Source of the DNA: an uncultured Ruminococcus sp.
Lineage (GTDB): Bacteria; Bacillota; Clostridia; Oscillospirales; Ruminococcaceae
Reading direction: 5' to 3'
Assembly: GCA_947169885.1 (NCBI GenBank)
Contig: CAMVRM010000021.1
Coordinates: forward strand, 1 to 47,369
Length of the DNA stretch: 47,369 nt
The notes under the pieces are model-generated. The model ran no database searches, had not been told where the DNA came from, and was given only the letters and a program-made list of their open reading frames with translations. Shown piece after piece: positions 1 through 8,604 of the stretch. Numbering within the stretch: position 1 is the stretch's first letter; each line of letters begins with the position of its first letter. The translations under genes were made by a program, and so were the position numbers.

Positions 1-9
1 TCATGAAAT

Positions 10-51
10 CCCCCCTTTCCTCTTTCTTCCCCGAGGGGGTGTCCCTCCAAA
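10..51 (-). repeat. G-rich terminal repeat, left copy
   Basis: Read on the minus strand this 42-bp stretch runs from TTTGGAGGGA to a terminal AAAGGGGGG. It matches 37 of 42 positions of the stretch at 47299-47340 on the plus strand, without gaps. The two copies are therefore inverted and lie within 30 bp of the two ends of the window. It is G/A-rich on one strand and has no coding potential. Bases 52-110 hold no gene that I can support. Confidence 0.75.
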
Positions 52-110
52 AAGTGGGGTTCACATCAAACTACCCCTAAGAGAAACAGCATGAAAAGCC
101 TACGCCGCCC

Positions 111-377
111 AAAAGTGAACCTTTGGACTGCTTTTGATATGCCGCTTCATGTGTTGGCTGTTCAAAAGTATTGTCTCGGACTATTTTTGATATGCCGCTT
201 CATTTGTCGCCCGTTCGCCGCTGGGCTCACATCGCACAAAGGTAGGCAAGCCGCTCGTAAGGGATAGCTGTGGTCGGTTTATTTGTTGCGAGCGGCTTGA
301 TCTTGAATGGAGCTCTGCTCCAAACCTCGCCGGTCTAGCGCAACCGGAGTGCGCTAAGTCGCTTACGCGCGATTCCG
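111..377 (+). repeat. Structured dispersed repeat, copy 1 (downstream of spoIIIAD)
   Basis: The block starts with AAAAGTGAACCTTTGGACTG and ends with CGCGCGATTCCG, two bases before the spoIIIAD stop codon. It is about 95 percent identical to 34041-34254, apart from about 53 extra bases near its 5' end in which a GATATGCCGCTTCAT segment is duplicated. It contains nested inverted repeats: CAAGCCGCTCG with CGAGCGGCTTG, GGAG with CTCC, CCGG with CCGG, and GCGC arms near the end. That suggests a folded RNA or a palindromic mobile repeat rather than a coding sequence; overlapping ORFs have no recognisable product. Nothing else is seen in 1-379. Confidence 0.85.
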
Positions 378-379
378 CT

Positions 380-766
380 TCAAAAGAGCAGTGTTTTGAC
401 CGTTTCGGCTGCCGCCGAAAAGAGGGGGGCGGCGGCGATGAGTACTGCCGCTCTGCCTGCAAGTTCCAGCTGGGACGCAAGGGCGTTCTCGCCGCTGTCA
501 CGGCAGATGTCGCACCCCAGCTGTGTCACGAAACATATGCCGATACACTTGAACACTACCACGATATACCTTGTTCCCGAACCTATGCCCGAAAGAAGCT
601 GTTCAGCCGATTCCCATATCGTCCTTATGTCGGCGAGAAAACGCAAGCCTACCGCACAGGCGGCGGCAAGCGTGCAGACCGTCCGCACTGTCGGCGAACT
701 ATCCGCTAAAAGACGCAGTATCACCGCCGAACCTATGCAGAAACACACAAGCTTTATTATCTCCAT
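380..766 (-). CDS. spoIIIAD: Stage III sporulation protein AD
   Basis: A 128-residue integral membrane protein that is nearly all hydrophobic helix, with the family-type stretch IELAGR-like (LELAGRAAVLIAAAPLF) near the C terminus. SpoIIIAD belongs to the SpoIIIA-SpoIIQ channel complex, which spans the two membranes around the forespore during engulfment. Length fits the family (about 130 residues). The ATG follows the spoIIIAC stop by 3 bases, so it is the fourth gene of an AA-AB-AC-AD operon. In known operons spoIIIAE follows directly; here the next sequence is a structured repeat and no AE start is present before the window ends, so the operon is either interrupted or cut off at the window edge. 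Confidence 0.9.
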   Translation of the reverse strand: MEIIKLVCFCIGSAVILRLLADSSPTVRTVCTLAAACAVGLRFLADIRTIWESAEQLLSGIGSGTRYIVVVFKCIGICFVTQLGCDICRDSGENALASQLELAGRAAVLIAAAPLFSAAAETVKTLLF

Positions 767-769
767 GGG

Positions 770-964
770 CTAAAAACCGAACAGCGTGCGCACCTTGTCG
801 AACAGCTCCGCTATGCGCTCGACTATCATCATCAGCACCACGATAAGCCCTGCAAGCGCCGTCATCATCGCCTGTTCGTCACGCTCACAGCGTTTGAGAA
901 GCTGTACCAGCACAGCCACTATCATTCCCACCGCCGCTATCTTGAAGATAAGCTCCAGTTCCAT
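770..964 (-). CDS. spoIIIAC: Stage III sporulation protein AC
   Basis: A 64-residue protein with two hydrophobic helices separated by a short charged turn (KRCERDEQ), as expected for SpoIIIAC, a small membrane subunit of the SpoIIIA channel. The start is set at the ATG at 964 because an AGGAG ribosome binding site sits 7 bases upstream; a longer reading to 1012 would overlap spoIIIAB and has no such site. It lies 14 bases after spoIIIAB and 3 bases before spoIIIAD, consistent with one polycistronic mRNA. Confidence 0.9.
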   Translation of the reverse strand: MELELIFKIAAVGMIVAVLVQLLKRCERDEQAMMTALAGLIVVLMMIVERIAELFDKVRTLFGF

Positions 965-978
965 TTTCGGCACTCCTT

Positions 979-1464
979 TTATATCAGCATAACGGCGAAC
1001 AATATGCCGCAAAGCACGCCCAGCCGCCTTGAAAGCGATGCACGCTTTTCCGCTCGTGGTCTTTCCTCCGAAAGCCTGCTCGTGAAATACGCTCTTGCCG
1101 CTTTAAGGCGTTTGAGTTCCGACAGCCTGTCTGCCGAACCTAACTGCGTGAAATATATTTTAAGACGTTCTCTGTCCTGTTCGGTATAGCCGTCCTCGTT
1201 TGTTTCAAGACGTTCAAGCACTTCGCAAGCGCCTGCATCTTTCGGCAGACTGTACAGAAAATCGGGCAGTTGTGAGGAAGTCTTTCTGAGTATAGTGAGC
1301 ATCACGGGGACGTTCGGCGCTTCGTGTTCCATGATAAGTTCCAGCTGTAAAAGCATATCGCAGGTCATGGCGAGGAGTTTCACAGCTTTTATGTACATCT
1401 GCGCAAAGGCGTTCCCCGTGAGCGCTCCGCACGCCGCGATCAGAAGCATTCCGAGAAGCTTCAT
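979..1464 (-). CDS. spoIIIAB: Stage III sporulation protein AB
   Basis: A 161-residue protein with an N-terminal hydrophobic segment (residues 2-20), a mostly helical soluble region of about 120 residues, and a C-terminal hydrophobic helix (LGVLCGILFAVMLI). This is the arrangement of SpoIIIAB, a subunit of the SpoIIIA complex resembling GspF-type platform proteins. Its ATG overlaps the spoIIIAA stop codon by 4 bases (ATGA), pointing to translational coupling. Assignment rests on length, topology and gene order more than on single diagnostic residues. Confidence 0.87.
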   Translation of the reverse strand: MKLLGMLLIAACGALTGNAFAQMYIKAVKLLAMTCDMLLQLELIMEHEAPNVPVMLTILRKTSSQLPDFLYSLPKDAGACEVLERLETNEDGYTEQDRERLKIYFTQLGSADRLSELKRLKAARAYFTSRLSEERPRAEKRASLSRRLGVLCGILFAVMLI

Positions 1465-2396
1465 TCTTTCAGCCTGCTAAACGAGATGAGCCTGCCGCAC
1501 ATACTGCCTGTCCCCAGCACTGCCGCATAGTCGAATACCCCCGACTTGATGAGCCTGCCCGACACCCGGCGCTTTCTGAGCGAGGGGATGTCGGGAGCGT
1601 GACAGGTGCAGACCAGCTTCACTCCTGAATTTACGGCATATTCAAGCGCCGCAATGTCATCTTTTGTGCCTATCTCGTCACAGACGACTATCTCGGGGGA
1701 AAGCGTTCTCACAGCCGTTATGACTGCATCGGCTTTCGGGTAGCCGTCAAGAACGTCACAGCGCAGACCTATGTCGTTCTGAGCGGTGCAGTTCTCCATG
1801 CAGGCTATCTCTCCACGCTCGTCTGCGATACACACACGGTAACGCTCGCCCAGTCTGCGGCAAAGGTCACGCAGAACGGTGGTCTTGCCGCCGCATGGCG
1901 GAGAAGCGATTATGAGCGACACTGCGCCCTCGGAAAAAGCCTGCTCATACAGCCTGTCCGCACAGCCTTTTACCTGACGGGCTAATCTTATCACAACGGA
2001 AGAAATGTCCCTGACGGAAGTTATCTCCCTGCCTGTCGGGCCGCAGACTGCCGTTCCGCAAAAGCCCACTCTGTTGCCGCCCTCAACGGTTATCCAGCCC
2101 TGCGCAAGTTCTCTCGGATAAGCGTGTACCGAGCCTTTGAAAGCCGCCGTGAAAGCCGTCCGAACGTCCTCGGGAGTGACTGCTTCCGCCTGTTCGGGAG
2201 AGTTCATAAGTCTGCCATCACGGGTCACGAAGTATTCCTTTCCGTAAAGCACCGCCGAAAAATATCTCCCTGCACGAAGCCGCAGTTCGGTCATATGTTC
2301 ACGTTCGGCGGCTTCAACGCTCATGAGTGCGTTTTGCAGTCTCACGCTCAGAAGTACCGCCGCTTTGTCAAGCGAAGTCAAGCTTGTTCTTACCAT
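1461..2396 (-). CDS. spoIIIAA: Stage III sporulation protein AA (ATPase)
   Basis: A 311-residue cytoplasmic AAA-type ATPase of the SpoIIIAA family, related to secretion ATPases and thought to power the SpoIIIA channel. Visible features are a Walker A motif around residues 164-173 (ASPPCGGKTT), in which the usual first glycine of the P-loop is replaced, and a Walker B-like EIVVCDEIG. The start is placed at the ATG at 2396 because AAGGAG lies 8-9 bases upstream; the upstream ATG at 2417 would add seven residues and has no properly spaced site. It is the first gene of the spoIIIA cluster. In Bacillus this operon is under sigma E; no sigma-E promoter was identified here. Confidence 0.92.
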   Translation of the reverse strand: MVRTSLTSLDKAAVLLSVRLQNALMSVEAAEREHMTELRLRAGRYFSAVLYGKEYFVTRDGRLMNSPEQAEAVTPEDVRTAFTAAFKGSVHAYPRELAQGWITVEGGNRVGFCGTAVCGPTGREITSVRDISSVVIRLARQVKGCADRLYEQAFSEGAVSLIIASPPCGGKTTVLRDLCRRLGERYRVCIADERGEIACMENCTAQNDIGLRCDVLDGYPKADAVITAVRTLSPEIVVCDEIGTKDDIAALEYAVNSGVKLVCTCHAPDIPSLRKRRVSGRLIKSGVFDYAAVLGTGSMCGRLISFSRLKE

Positions 2397-2477
2397 TTTG
2401 TCCGCTCCTTTTTTCATTTCCTGATAAATAATATGCGGACAGGCAGAGGATTATTACTGCTATAAATGAGCGGTGAA

Positions 2478-2542
2478 TAAAAAAAGAGATAAGAAATAAC
2501 CTGCGCCGTGCTTTACGTAAACGCCGTATATTTCTTATCTCT
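2478..2542 (-). terminator. Terminator after the phosphohexomutase gene
   Basis: A 14-bp perfect stem pairs 2485-2498 with 2529-2542 (AGAGATAAGAAATA with its complement), followed on the minus strand by seven T. It lies just past the stop codon at 2566 and separates that gene from spoIIIAA. The plus strand also has a short T run beyond the stem. Confidence 0.8.
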
Positions 2543-2565
2543 GAATTTTTATATCTTATTAAGCC

Positions 2566-4290
2566 TTAGAAGCCGAGTATCTTCTTGAAGCTTTCGGCAA
2601 GCTTTTTCTCCTGAGCCTCAGCGGCTTCACGAGTCTCGCCGATAGTGGTGTAATATGCCTTGATCTTAGGCTCTGTGCCCGAGGGACGGATGATAACGGA
2701 AGCGTCCTGCTCAAGTCTGAACGTCAGGACATCGCTCTTGGGGAGATCAAGCTTACTTACCTTTCCGCACTTGAAGCAAGTCTCGGTAGATGCGAGATAA
2801 TCGCCGAAGCTCTCGACTTTCAGACCGCCGATCTCCTTGGGGGTGTTGGTGCGCAGGTCGGACATTATCTCCTTCATGCGCTCCATGCCGCTTGCGCCCT
2901 CGCATACAAAAGATTCCTGAGAGTGCTTGTAGTTGCCGTACTTAGCATACATCCTGTCTCTTGCGTCAAGGAGCGAGATGCCCTTTGTGCGGTAGAATGC
3001 CGCCATTTCGCAGATGAGCATTGAAGCCACAACTGCGTCCTTGTCACGTACATAAGAACCTGCAAGATAGCCGTAGCTTTCTTCAAAGCCGAAGATATAT
3101 CTGTCAGCCTCGCCGTCAGCTTCGAGGAAACCTATCTGCTCGCCGATGAACTTGAAGCCTGTCAGCACTTCACGCAGTTCAACGCCGTATTCCTCCGCCA
3201 TTTTCTTAACGATGTCGGTGGAAACGATAGTCTTTACTGCAACAGGTCTTTCGGGCATAGTGCCGAGTGCCTTTCTTTCACTGCAAATATACTCCATGAG
3301 AAGTGCGCCTGTCTCGTTGCCCGAGAACAGAACATATTCTCCGTCAGGCGAGGGAACGGCGATACCAACTCTGTCGCAGTCGGGGTCGGTAGCAAGCAGA
3401 AGGTCGGGCTTTACTGTCTCGCACAGCTTCAAGCCGTAAGCGAGGGCTTCTTTTATCTCGGGGTTCGGGAAAGGACAGGTGGGGAAATTGCCGTCGGGGT
3501 TCTCCTGCTCGGGAACGACAGTCACTTCCTTAACGCCGATCATGTTGAGGATAGAACGAACGGGCTTGTTGCCTGTGCCGTTGAGCGGAGTGTAGACAAC
3601 TTTAAGACCGCTGTCTGCAACGAGATCGGTGTGGATACCCTGCTTTCTGACCTCTGCGAGATAATCGGAAATGCAGTTGTCATCGATGAAAACTACCATG
3701 CCGTCAGCAACAGCCTTGTCAAAGTCAGCTACCTTTGCGCCGCCGAACATGGGAACTTCGCCTATCTTGCCGATGACTGTGTTCGCAACGTCAAGAGTTA
3801 TCTGACAGCCGTCAGAGCCGTATACCTTGTAGCCGTTGTATTTTGCGGGGTTGTGTGAAGCTGTCACCATGATGCCTGCGGAACAGCCGAAATAGCGGAC
3901 TGCATAGCTGAGCATGGGAGTAGGCATAAGCTCCTTGTATATGTATACCTTGATGCCGTTTGCGACAAGCACGCTTGCGGCAGCCCTTGCGAAAACTTCC
4001 GACTTGATGCGTGAATCGTAGGAGATAGCTACCGAGCCGTTCTCGAAATCGCCGTTAACATAGTCTGCAAGACCCTGAGTTGCACGTCTTACGGTATAGA
4101 TGTTCATTCTGAAAGCACCTGCACCGATAACGCCTCTGAGACCGCCCGTGCCGAATTCAAGGTCACGGTAGAAACGGTCGATTATAGCTTCTTCGTCACC
4201 CTCGATGCTTTTCAGTTCTGCCGAAAGGTCGGGGTCTTCCGTGGCGTTCTCGCACCACAGCTTGTAAAGAGCTTTGATCTCTTCTGTCAT
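2566..4290 (-). CDS. Phosphoglucomutase / phosphomannomutase
   Basis: A 574-residue member of the alpha-D-phosphohexomutase superfamily, converting hexose 1-phosphates and 6-phosphates. All four active-site loops are visible: TASHNP with the phosphoserine at about residue 145, the metal-binding TDPDCDR, the sugar-specificity loop GFEESYGY, and the phosphate-binding RPSGTEPK near the C terminus. Length and the FGTGGLRG N-terminal motif resemble Firmicutes alpha-phosphoglucomutase (PgcA-like), but glucose or mannose preference cannot be settled by eye. The ATG at 4290 has a GAGGTG site directly upstream; a GTG at 4299 would overlap that site. It is a single-gene unit with its own promoter and terminator. 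Confidence 0.93.
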   Translation of the reverse strand: MTEEIKALYKLWCENATEDPDLSAELKSIEGDEEAIIDRFYRDLEFGTGGLRGVIGAGAFRMNIYTVRRATQGLADYVNGDFENGSVAISYDSRIKSEVFARAAASVLVANGIKVYIYKELMPTPMLSYAVRYFGCSAGIMVTASHNPAKYNGYKVYGSDGCQITLDVANTVIGKIGEVPMFGGAKVADFDKAVADGMVVFIDDNCISDYLAEVRKQGIHTDLVADSGLKVVYTPLNGTGNKPVRSILNMIGVKEVTVVPEQENPDGNFPTCPFPNPEIKEALAYGLKLCETVKPDLLLATDPDCDRVGIAVPSPDGEYVLFSGNETGALLMEYICSERKALGTMPERPVAVKTIVSTDIVKKMAEEYGVELREVLTGFKFIGEQIGFLEADGEADRYIFGFEESYGYLAGSYVRDKDAVVASMLICEMAAFYRTKGISLLDARDRMYAKYGNYKHSQESFVCEGASGMERMKEIMSDLRTNTPKEIGGLKVESFGDYLASTETCFKCGKVSKLDLPKSDVLTFRLEQDASVIIRPSGTEPKIKAYYTTIGETREAAEAQEKKLAESFKKILGF

Positions 4291-4346
4291 TATTATCACC
4301 TCATAAAAATATTAGACACTGATTTGAGCATATCTATAACAAAATT

Positions 4347-4375
4347 ATTATATCATAATCACCAATAAAATTCCA
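4347..4375 (-). promoter_or_regulatory. Probable promoter of the phosphohexomutase gene
   Basis: On the minus strand a perfect TATAAT (4347-4352) lies 17 bases after a weak TGGAAT -35 element (4370-4375), about 57 bases upstream of the ATG. The -35 is poor, so this is moderate evidence. Confidence 0.5.
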
Positions 4376-4463
4376 GTGGCTTTGTTACATTTAACAAATT
4401 ATTCATTATTTTCGATAAATTAGCATACGATAACGTTTACGTTCCAAAAATTATCATATGAAA

Positions 4464-5993
4464 TCACCTAGTCCAGTATTTGCGGTCTAGTGAGCGATAG
4501 CTTATCGCTTCGATGATGTGTTTCACGTCAAGAACCTCGCTCCTGTCAAGGTCGGCGATCGTCCTTGCGACTTTAAGCACCTTGTCATAGGCTCGTGCGG
4601 ACATTCCGTAGGCGTTGAACACACGTTTGAGCGCCGCTCTTGCGTTGTCGGTCATGGCGCACACTTCTGTCATCATGTCGGGAGTAAGTTTGGCGTTGCA
4701 GGTGACGGGAGTGCCTTTGTAGCGTTCGGTCTGAATATCCCTCGCCGCCTGAACACGTTCACGGACAGCCGCCGAACTTTCAGCCTTTTTGCCCGAAGAA
4801 AGATCCTCGAACTCCACCGATGCGGCTTCAACGTTTATGTCTATCCTGTCGAGCATGGGACCCGAGATCCTTGAAAGATATGCTTCAACTTTTTTCGGGT
4901 TGCAGGTGCATTTTCTTTTCGGGTGTCCGTAATAACCGCAGGGACAGGGGTTCATAGCCGCCATGAGCATGAACGATGACGGATAAGTGACCGTGCCTGC
5001 CGCACGGGAGATAGTCACCTTTCCGTCTTCAAGCGGCTGACGGAGAATTTCGAGAGCGTTTCGGTTGAACTCGGGAAGTTCGTCCAGAAACAGCACGCCG
5101 TTGTGCGCAAGAGATATTTCGCCCGGGCGAGGAGTACTGCCGCCGCCCGAAAGTCCTGCCGTTGAAACGGTATGGTGCGGCGAGCGGAACGGTCTTTCGG
5201 AGACAAGCGGGTGCTTGGGGTCTATCTCGCCTGCGACAGAATAAACGTTGGTAGTCGCTATGGCTTCTTCAAAAGTCATTTTCGGCAGGATAGACGGCAG
5301 AGCCTTTGCAAGCATGGATTTTCCCGAACCGGGAGGGCCTATCAGCAGTGCGTTGTGTCCTCCGCTTGCGGCTATTTCCAGCGCACGCTTTGCAAGTTCC
5401 TGACCCTTTATGTCGCAGAAATCCGCACGGAACACTTCCTGCTTATCCTCGGGGATATAAGGCGGCTGAACGCTTATCTTTCCGCCTATCGCAAACTGTT
5501 CCACAAGCTGTCTGAGACAGCTCACGCCGTATATCTTCACGCCCTCGACCACCGAAGCTTCGGCGGCGTTCTGTTCGGGGACATACATCTCGGTTATGCC
5601 GAGGGAACGTGCAAGGATCGTCATGGGGAGAACTCCGCGCACTCCCCTGACCTCGCCGCCCAGCGACACTTCGCCTATGAAAGCCGTATGCTCGGTATCG
5701 CAGCTGCGTATCCAGCCCTGTGTCATGGCGAGCGCCATTGCGATAGACAGGTCATGGACTGTGCCCGTCTTTTTCACATCGGCAGGCGCAAGGTTCACTA
5801 TCACCCTTGCTTCGGGAAAGCTGAGTTTCGAGGTGCGGAAAGCGCTTTTCATGCGTTCACGGCACTCTCTGACAGCGGCATCGCCCAGACCGATTATCTG
5901 AAAGTCGGGCAGCTCCCTGCTTGTCTCGATCTCAGCAGTGACGGGAAAGGCGTTCAGCCCCGTCAGCCCGAAGCTTTTTATTTTATAGAACAA
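4464..5993 (-). CDS. comM: YifB/ComM family Mg-chelatase-like AAA+ ATPase
   Basis: A 509-residue protein with the three-part YifB/ComM layout: an N-terminal Lon-protease-like domain (residues about 1-170), a central AAA+ ATPase with Walker A GPPGSGKS (219-226) and Walker B VLFLDELPEF (about 300-309), and a C-terminal Mg-chelatase domain. Four cysteines (C350, C352, C362, C364, CPC and CTC) are typical of the family. ComM is a hexameric helicase aiding branch migration during natural transformation in Gram-negative bacteria; the role in Clostridia is less clear. The start is a TTG at 5993 with AGAGGG about 9 bases upstream, and the N terminus matches the family (YKIKSFGLTG). Confidence 0.92.
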   Translation of the reverse strand: MFYKIKSFGLTGLNAFPVTAEIETSRELPDFQIIGLGDAAVRECRERMKSAFRTSKLSFPEARVIVNLAPADVKKTGTVHDLSIAMALAMTQGWIRSCDTEHTAFIGEVSLGGEVRGVRGVLPMTILARSLGITEMYVPEQNAAEASVVEGVKIYGVSCLRQLVEQFAIGGKISVQPPYIPEDKQEVFRADFCDIKGQELAKRALEIAASGGHNALLIGPPGSGKSMLAKALPSILPKMTFEEAIATTNVYSVAGEIDPKHPLVSERPFRSPHHTVSTAGLSGGGSTPRPGEISLAHNGVLFLDELPEFNRNALEILRQPLEDGKVTISRAAGTVTYPSSFMLMAAMNPCPCGYYGHPKRKCTCNPKKVEAYLSRISGPMLDRIDINVEAASVEFEDLSSGKKAESSAAVRERVQAARDIQTERYKGTPVTCNAKLTPDMMTEVCAMTDNARAALKRVFNAYGMSARAYDKVLKVARTIADLDRSEVLDVKHIIEAISYRSLDRKYWTR

Positions 5994-6103
5994 TGAGCAG
6001 ACCCTCTTTCAAACTCCTCGGGCACAACGGCGAAAGATGACAGATAACAGAAAAGGTGCGGCATATCCTGTTTTGTTCCCGAGGTGTACTTTTATTTGTA
6101 CAG

Positions 6104-7180
6104 TTAAATATTTGCATCAAGGAACGAAAGAATATCCGCATAGACCTCGTCCTTGTTTATCTCGTTGAGAAGTTCGTGGCGTGCGCCCTCGTAAAGCTTC
6201 ATTGAAGCGTCACAGCAGTACTCGCACATTCTGTTGTATACATTCTTCACGCCCTCGCCGTAACTGCCAACGGGGTCTTCTGTGCCTGCAAGAAGGAGCA
6301 TGGGGATGTCCTTCGGCAGATGCGTATACCACCTGTCGTCCGAAACGTAATACATAACAGACGCAAGGTTCATATAGCCGTTGACGGTGAACTTGAAATT
6401 GCACAGCGGGTCAGCGACGCACTTTTCCACAACTTCCTCGTCACGTGACACCCAGTCGATGTTGGTCTTGGGGTCTTCGATGCGCTCGTTGTACTTGCTG
6501 AAACCTATCTTGTCAAGCAGAGGGCTTGTCACGTTGTCGCCCTTGACACGCTTTATCGCTTCTGCCTGAGTGAGCATTATCGTGATAGCCGCCTTGCCGA
6601 CAGTCTTTTCCTTGCCCGACAGCATATCGAACAGCTTTTCGCCAACTCTCTTTGCGTTCTCGCCGCCGATGCTCTTGTCTATCTCCTGCCCGACTTCCTC
6701 AGCCTTTTCAAAGCCCTTTGAGGTGATCTTTTTAACGTCAGTCTCAAAGCCGTCACCCGTGCCGAGGAAGATATAGCCCTTGCAGGCGCTTGCGTGCTTG
6801 ACTGCGTATGCCCTTGCCATAAAGCTTCCCATGCTGTGACCTATCAGGAAGAAAGGCTTGTCGGGGTATTCCTCTTTCATGAGCTTTGTGAGCCTGAACA
6901 TATCGTTCACCACGAGCTGCCAGCCTTTTTCGGGGGCGAAGTAGCCCAGTTCCGCAGGCGAATCAACAGTCTGACCGTGACCCAGATGATCGTTTCCGCA
7001 GGCAACATAACCGTTATCCGCAAGATAGTTCATGAAGTCACGGTAGCGGTCGATATATTCGCACATTCCGTGTGCTATCTGAACAACGCCTTTCGGCTCG
7101 CCGTCGGGACGGACAACGATATAAAAACTCTGATGCAGACCGTCCGAACTTTCAAAACGTTTTTCCTCAAATTCTCTCAT
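6104..7180 (-). CDS. Alpha/beta hydrolase, monoacylglycerol lipase-like
   Basis: A 358-residue serine hydrolase of the Hydrolase_4 / lysophospholipase type. The nucleophile elbow GHSMGS places the serine at about residue 116; Asp about 302 (GTEDPVG) and His about 335 (GARHELLNE) complete a catalytic triad. The oxyanion region is IAHGMCEY, and NDHLGHGQT is the loop common to monoacylglycerol lipases. No signal peptide, so cytoplasmic. A larger-than-usual helical cap (about residues 150-250) is rich in charged residues. The start at 7180 has AAGAAGG nine bases upstream. The substrate cannot be inferred. Confidence 0.85.
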   Translation of the reverse strand: MREFEEKRFESSDGLHQSFYIVVRPDGEPKGVVQIAHGMCEYIDRYRDFMNYLADNGYVACGNDHLGHGQTVDSPAELGYFAPEKGWQLVVNDMFRLTKLMKEEYPDKPFFLIGHSMGSFMARAYAVKHASACKGYIFLGTGDGFETDVKKITSKGFEKAEEVGQEIDKSIGGENAKRVGEKLFDMLSGKEKTVGKAAITIMLTQAEAIKRVKGDNVTSPLLDKIGFSKYNERIEDPKTNIDWVSRDEEVVEKCVADPLCNFKFTVNGYMNLASVMYYVSDDRWYTHLPKDIPMLLLAGTEDPVGSYGEGVKNVYNRMCEYCCDASMKLYEGARHELLNEINKDEVYADILSFLDANI

Positions 7181-7290
7181 GTGATTACCTTCTTTCTTTT
7201 GCATTATAAAAATTGCCTATACCAAATATATTTTACCACATTTGCCACAAAAAAGCAATACCCTTTGTGTGAATATTTGACGAAAACTAT

Positions 7291-7327
7291 AAAAAAAGAG
7301 ACAGTCCGAAACACGAACTATCTCTTT
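7291..7327 (-). terminator. Terminator after the ABC exporter operon
   Basis: On the minus strand, AAGAGATAGTTCG pairs with CGGACTGTCTCTT around a short loop (two mismatches), followed by a seven-T run. It is located just downstream of the permease stop codon at 7336, the last gene of the four-gene exporter operon. Confidence 0.85.
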
Positions 7328-7335
7328 CTTATTTC

Positions 7336-8592
7336 TTATTCATATCTGAGTGCGTCGATAGGGTCAAGTCTTGCGGCTTTGATCGAGGGGAGAAGCCCGA
7401 AAACTATGCCGACTGCCATTGAGAATACTACCGAGATAACGATAGCAGGCGTTGAGATAGCAACGGGGACTTCCGCCATTTTCGAGATGACCTGCGCAAG
7501 CCCAACGCCTGCCGCAACGCCGATAATTCCGCCTATGCTGGTCAGCACGCTCGCTTCGGTCAGGAACTGCATGAGTATCTTTCCTCTGCGTGCGCCAAGC
7601 GCTTTCTTCAAGCCTATCTCCCTTGTTCTTTCGGTGACGGAAACGAGCATGATGTTCATAACGCCGATACCGCCGACAAGCAGGGATATGCTCGCTATCC
7701 AGATGAGCATACTGTTTGTCGAGCCGCTGAGTTTCTGCATCTTTTCAGCCTGTTCGAGCAGGTTCTCGCTCTTGTACTTGATGTTGGAGTCCTTGCTCAC
7801 TGACAGCCGGCTGTTCAGAAGTTCCTCGGCTGCCTTGCCTGCGTTCGTCATGGCATCGGTGCTTTCTGCCTTGATGACAACATTCTGCGGAACGTCGAAC
7901 TTGAACATGATAGGCCAGCACTCGGAGGGGATATAGACCATGCTCCCCTCTGATTCGGAATAGATCTTGTAATCGTCAATGCTGTTGATAACAGGCTCGA
8001 ACTGCGAACTTTTCACCACAACGCCCAGCACTGTGAACGGTTCGCCGCTTATCTCCAAAGTCTTGCCAACGGGGTCGTCATCGCCGAAAAGCGACTTCAC
8101 CACCGAGGGATTGACAAGACACACCTTGCGGTCGCCCTTGTAGTCACGCTCGGCAAAGCCCTTGCCTTTCATTATCTGAAAGCCCATTGTGTCGAAGTAT
8201 CTGTCGTCAACGCCGCATATCGAACCGCCTTCAAGCATGGAGTTGTTATAGAACAGGCTGTCGACATAATTCTGCATACGGTAAGCGGTGCAGTCCTCGA
8301 TGCCGTCCTCTGCTTTGAGTTCGTCTATAACGTTCTTGTCGATAACAGGCACGCCGTCAGGTATCTCCGACCACTCGAACTGCATTTCCGAGTCGCCCTG
8401 TTTAAGGGTTATCTTGACGGTGTTCTCGCCCGAACCGATGAGGTTGTTTTTTATCTCCTCGTTCGTTCCCTTGATAGTCGAGACTATCGCAATGATAGCC
8501 GCAATGCCGATTATGATGCCCAGCATGGTGAGGAAAGAACGTATCTTGTGGGAAAAAATGCCCTGAAAGGACAATCTGATGTTTTCTATCAC
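7336..8592 (-). CDS. MacB-like ABC transporter permease (FtsX domain)
   Basis: A 418-residue permease with the MacB topology: one N-terminal membrane helix (MLGIIIGIAAIIAIVSTI), a large extracytoplasmic MacB_PCD domain (about residues 45-280), and three C-terminal helices forming the FtsX domain with the family signature ERTREIGLKKALGA. It lacks a fused ATPase, which is supplied by the separate gene at 10552-11238. AAGGAGG ends only one base before an ATG at 8598, so the GTG at 8592, seven bases after the site, is the more likely start; the two differ by two residues. Such permeases act as mechanotransmission exporters or extract lipoproteins; the cargo is unknown. Confidence 0.92.
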   Translation of the reverse strand: MIENIRLSFQGIFSHKIRSFLTMLGIIIGIAAIIAIVSTIKGTNEEIKNNLIGSGENTVKITLKQGDSEMQFEWSEIPDGVPVIDKNVIDELKAEDGIEDCTAYRMQNYVDSLFYNNSMLEGGSICGVDDRYFDTMGFQIMKGKGFAERDYKGDRKVCLVNPSVVKSLFGDDDPVGKTLEISGEPFTVLGVVVKSSQFEPVINSIDDYKIYSESEGSMVYIPSECWPIMFKFDVPQNVVIKAESTDAMTNAGKAAEELLNSRLSVSKDSNIKYKSENLLEQAEKMQKLSGSTNSMLIWIASISLLVGGIGVMNIMLVSVTERTREIGLKKALGARRGKILMQFLTEASVLTSIGGIIGVAAGVGLAQVISKMAEVPVAISTPAIVISVVFSMAVGIVFGLLPSIKAARLDPIDALRYE

Positions 8593-8604
8593 GGTCATCC
8601 CTCC

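Noticed and set aside
181-501. 106-codon minus-strand ORF at the left end
   Set aside because: It overlaps the structured repeat and the spoIIIAD 3' end, and its protein is low-complexity, Ser/Arg-rich with no motif.
8592-8598. A frameshift between the adaptor B and permease genes
   Set aside because: The adaptor stop, ribosome binding site and permease start are in normal order; both proteins have complete domains.
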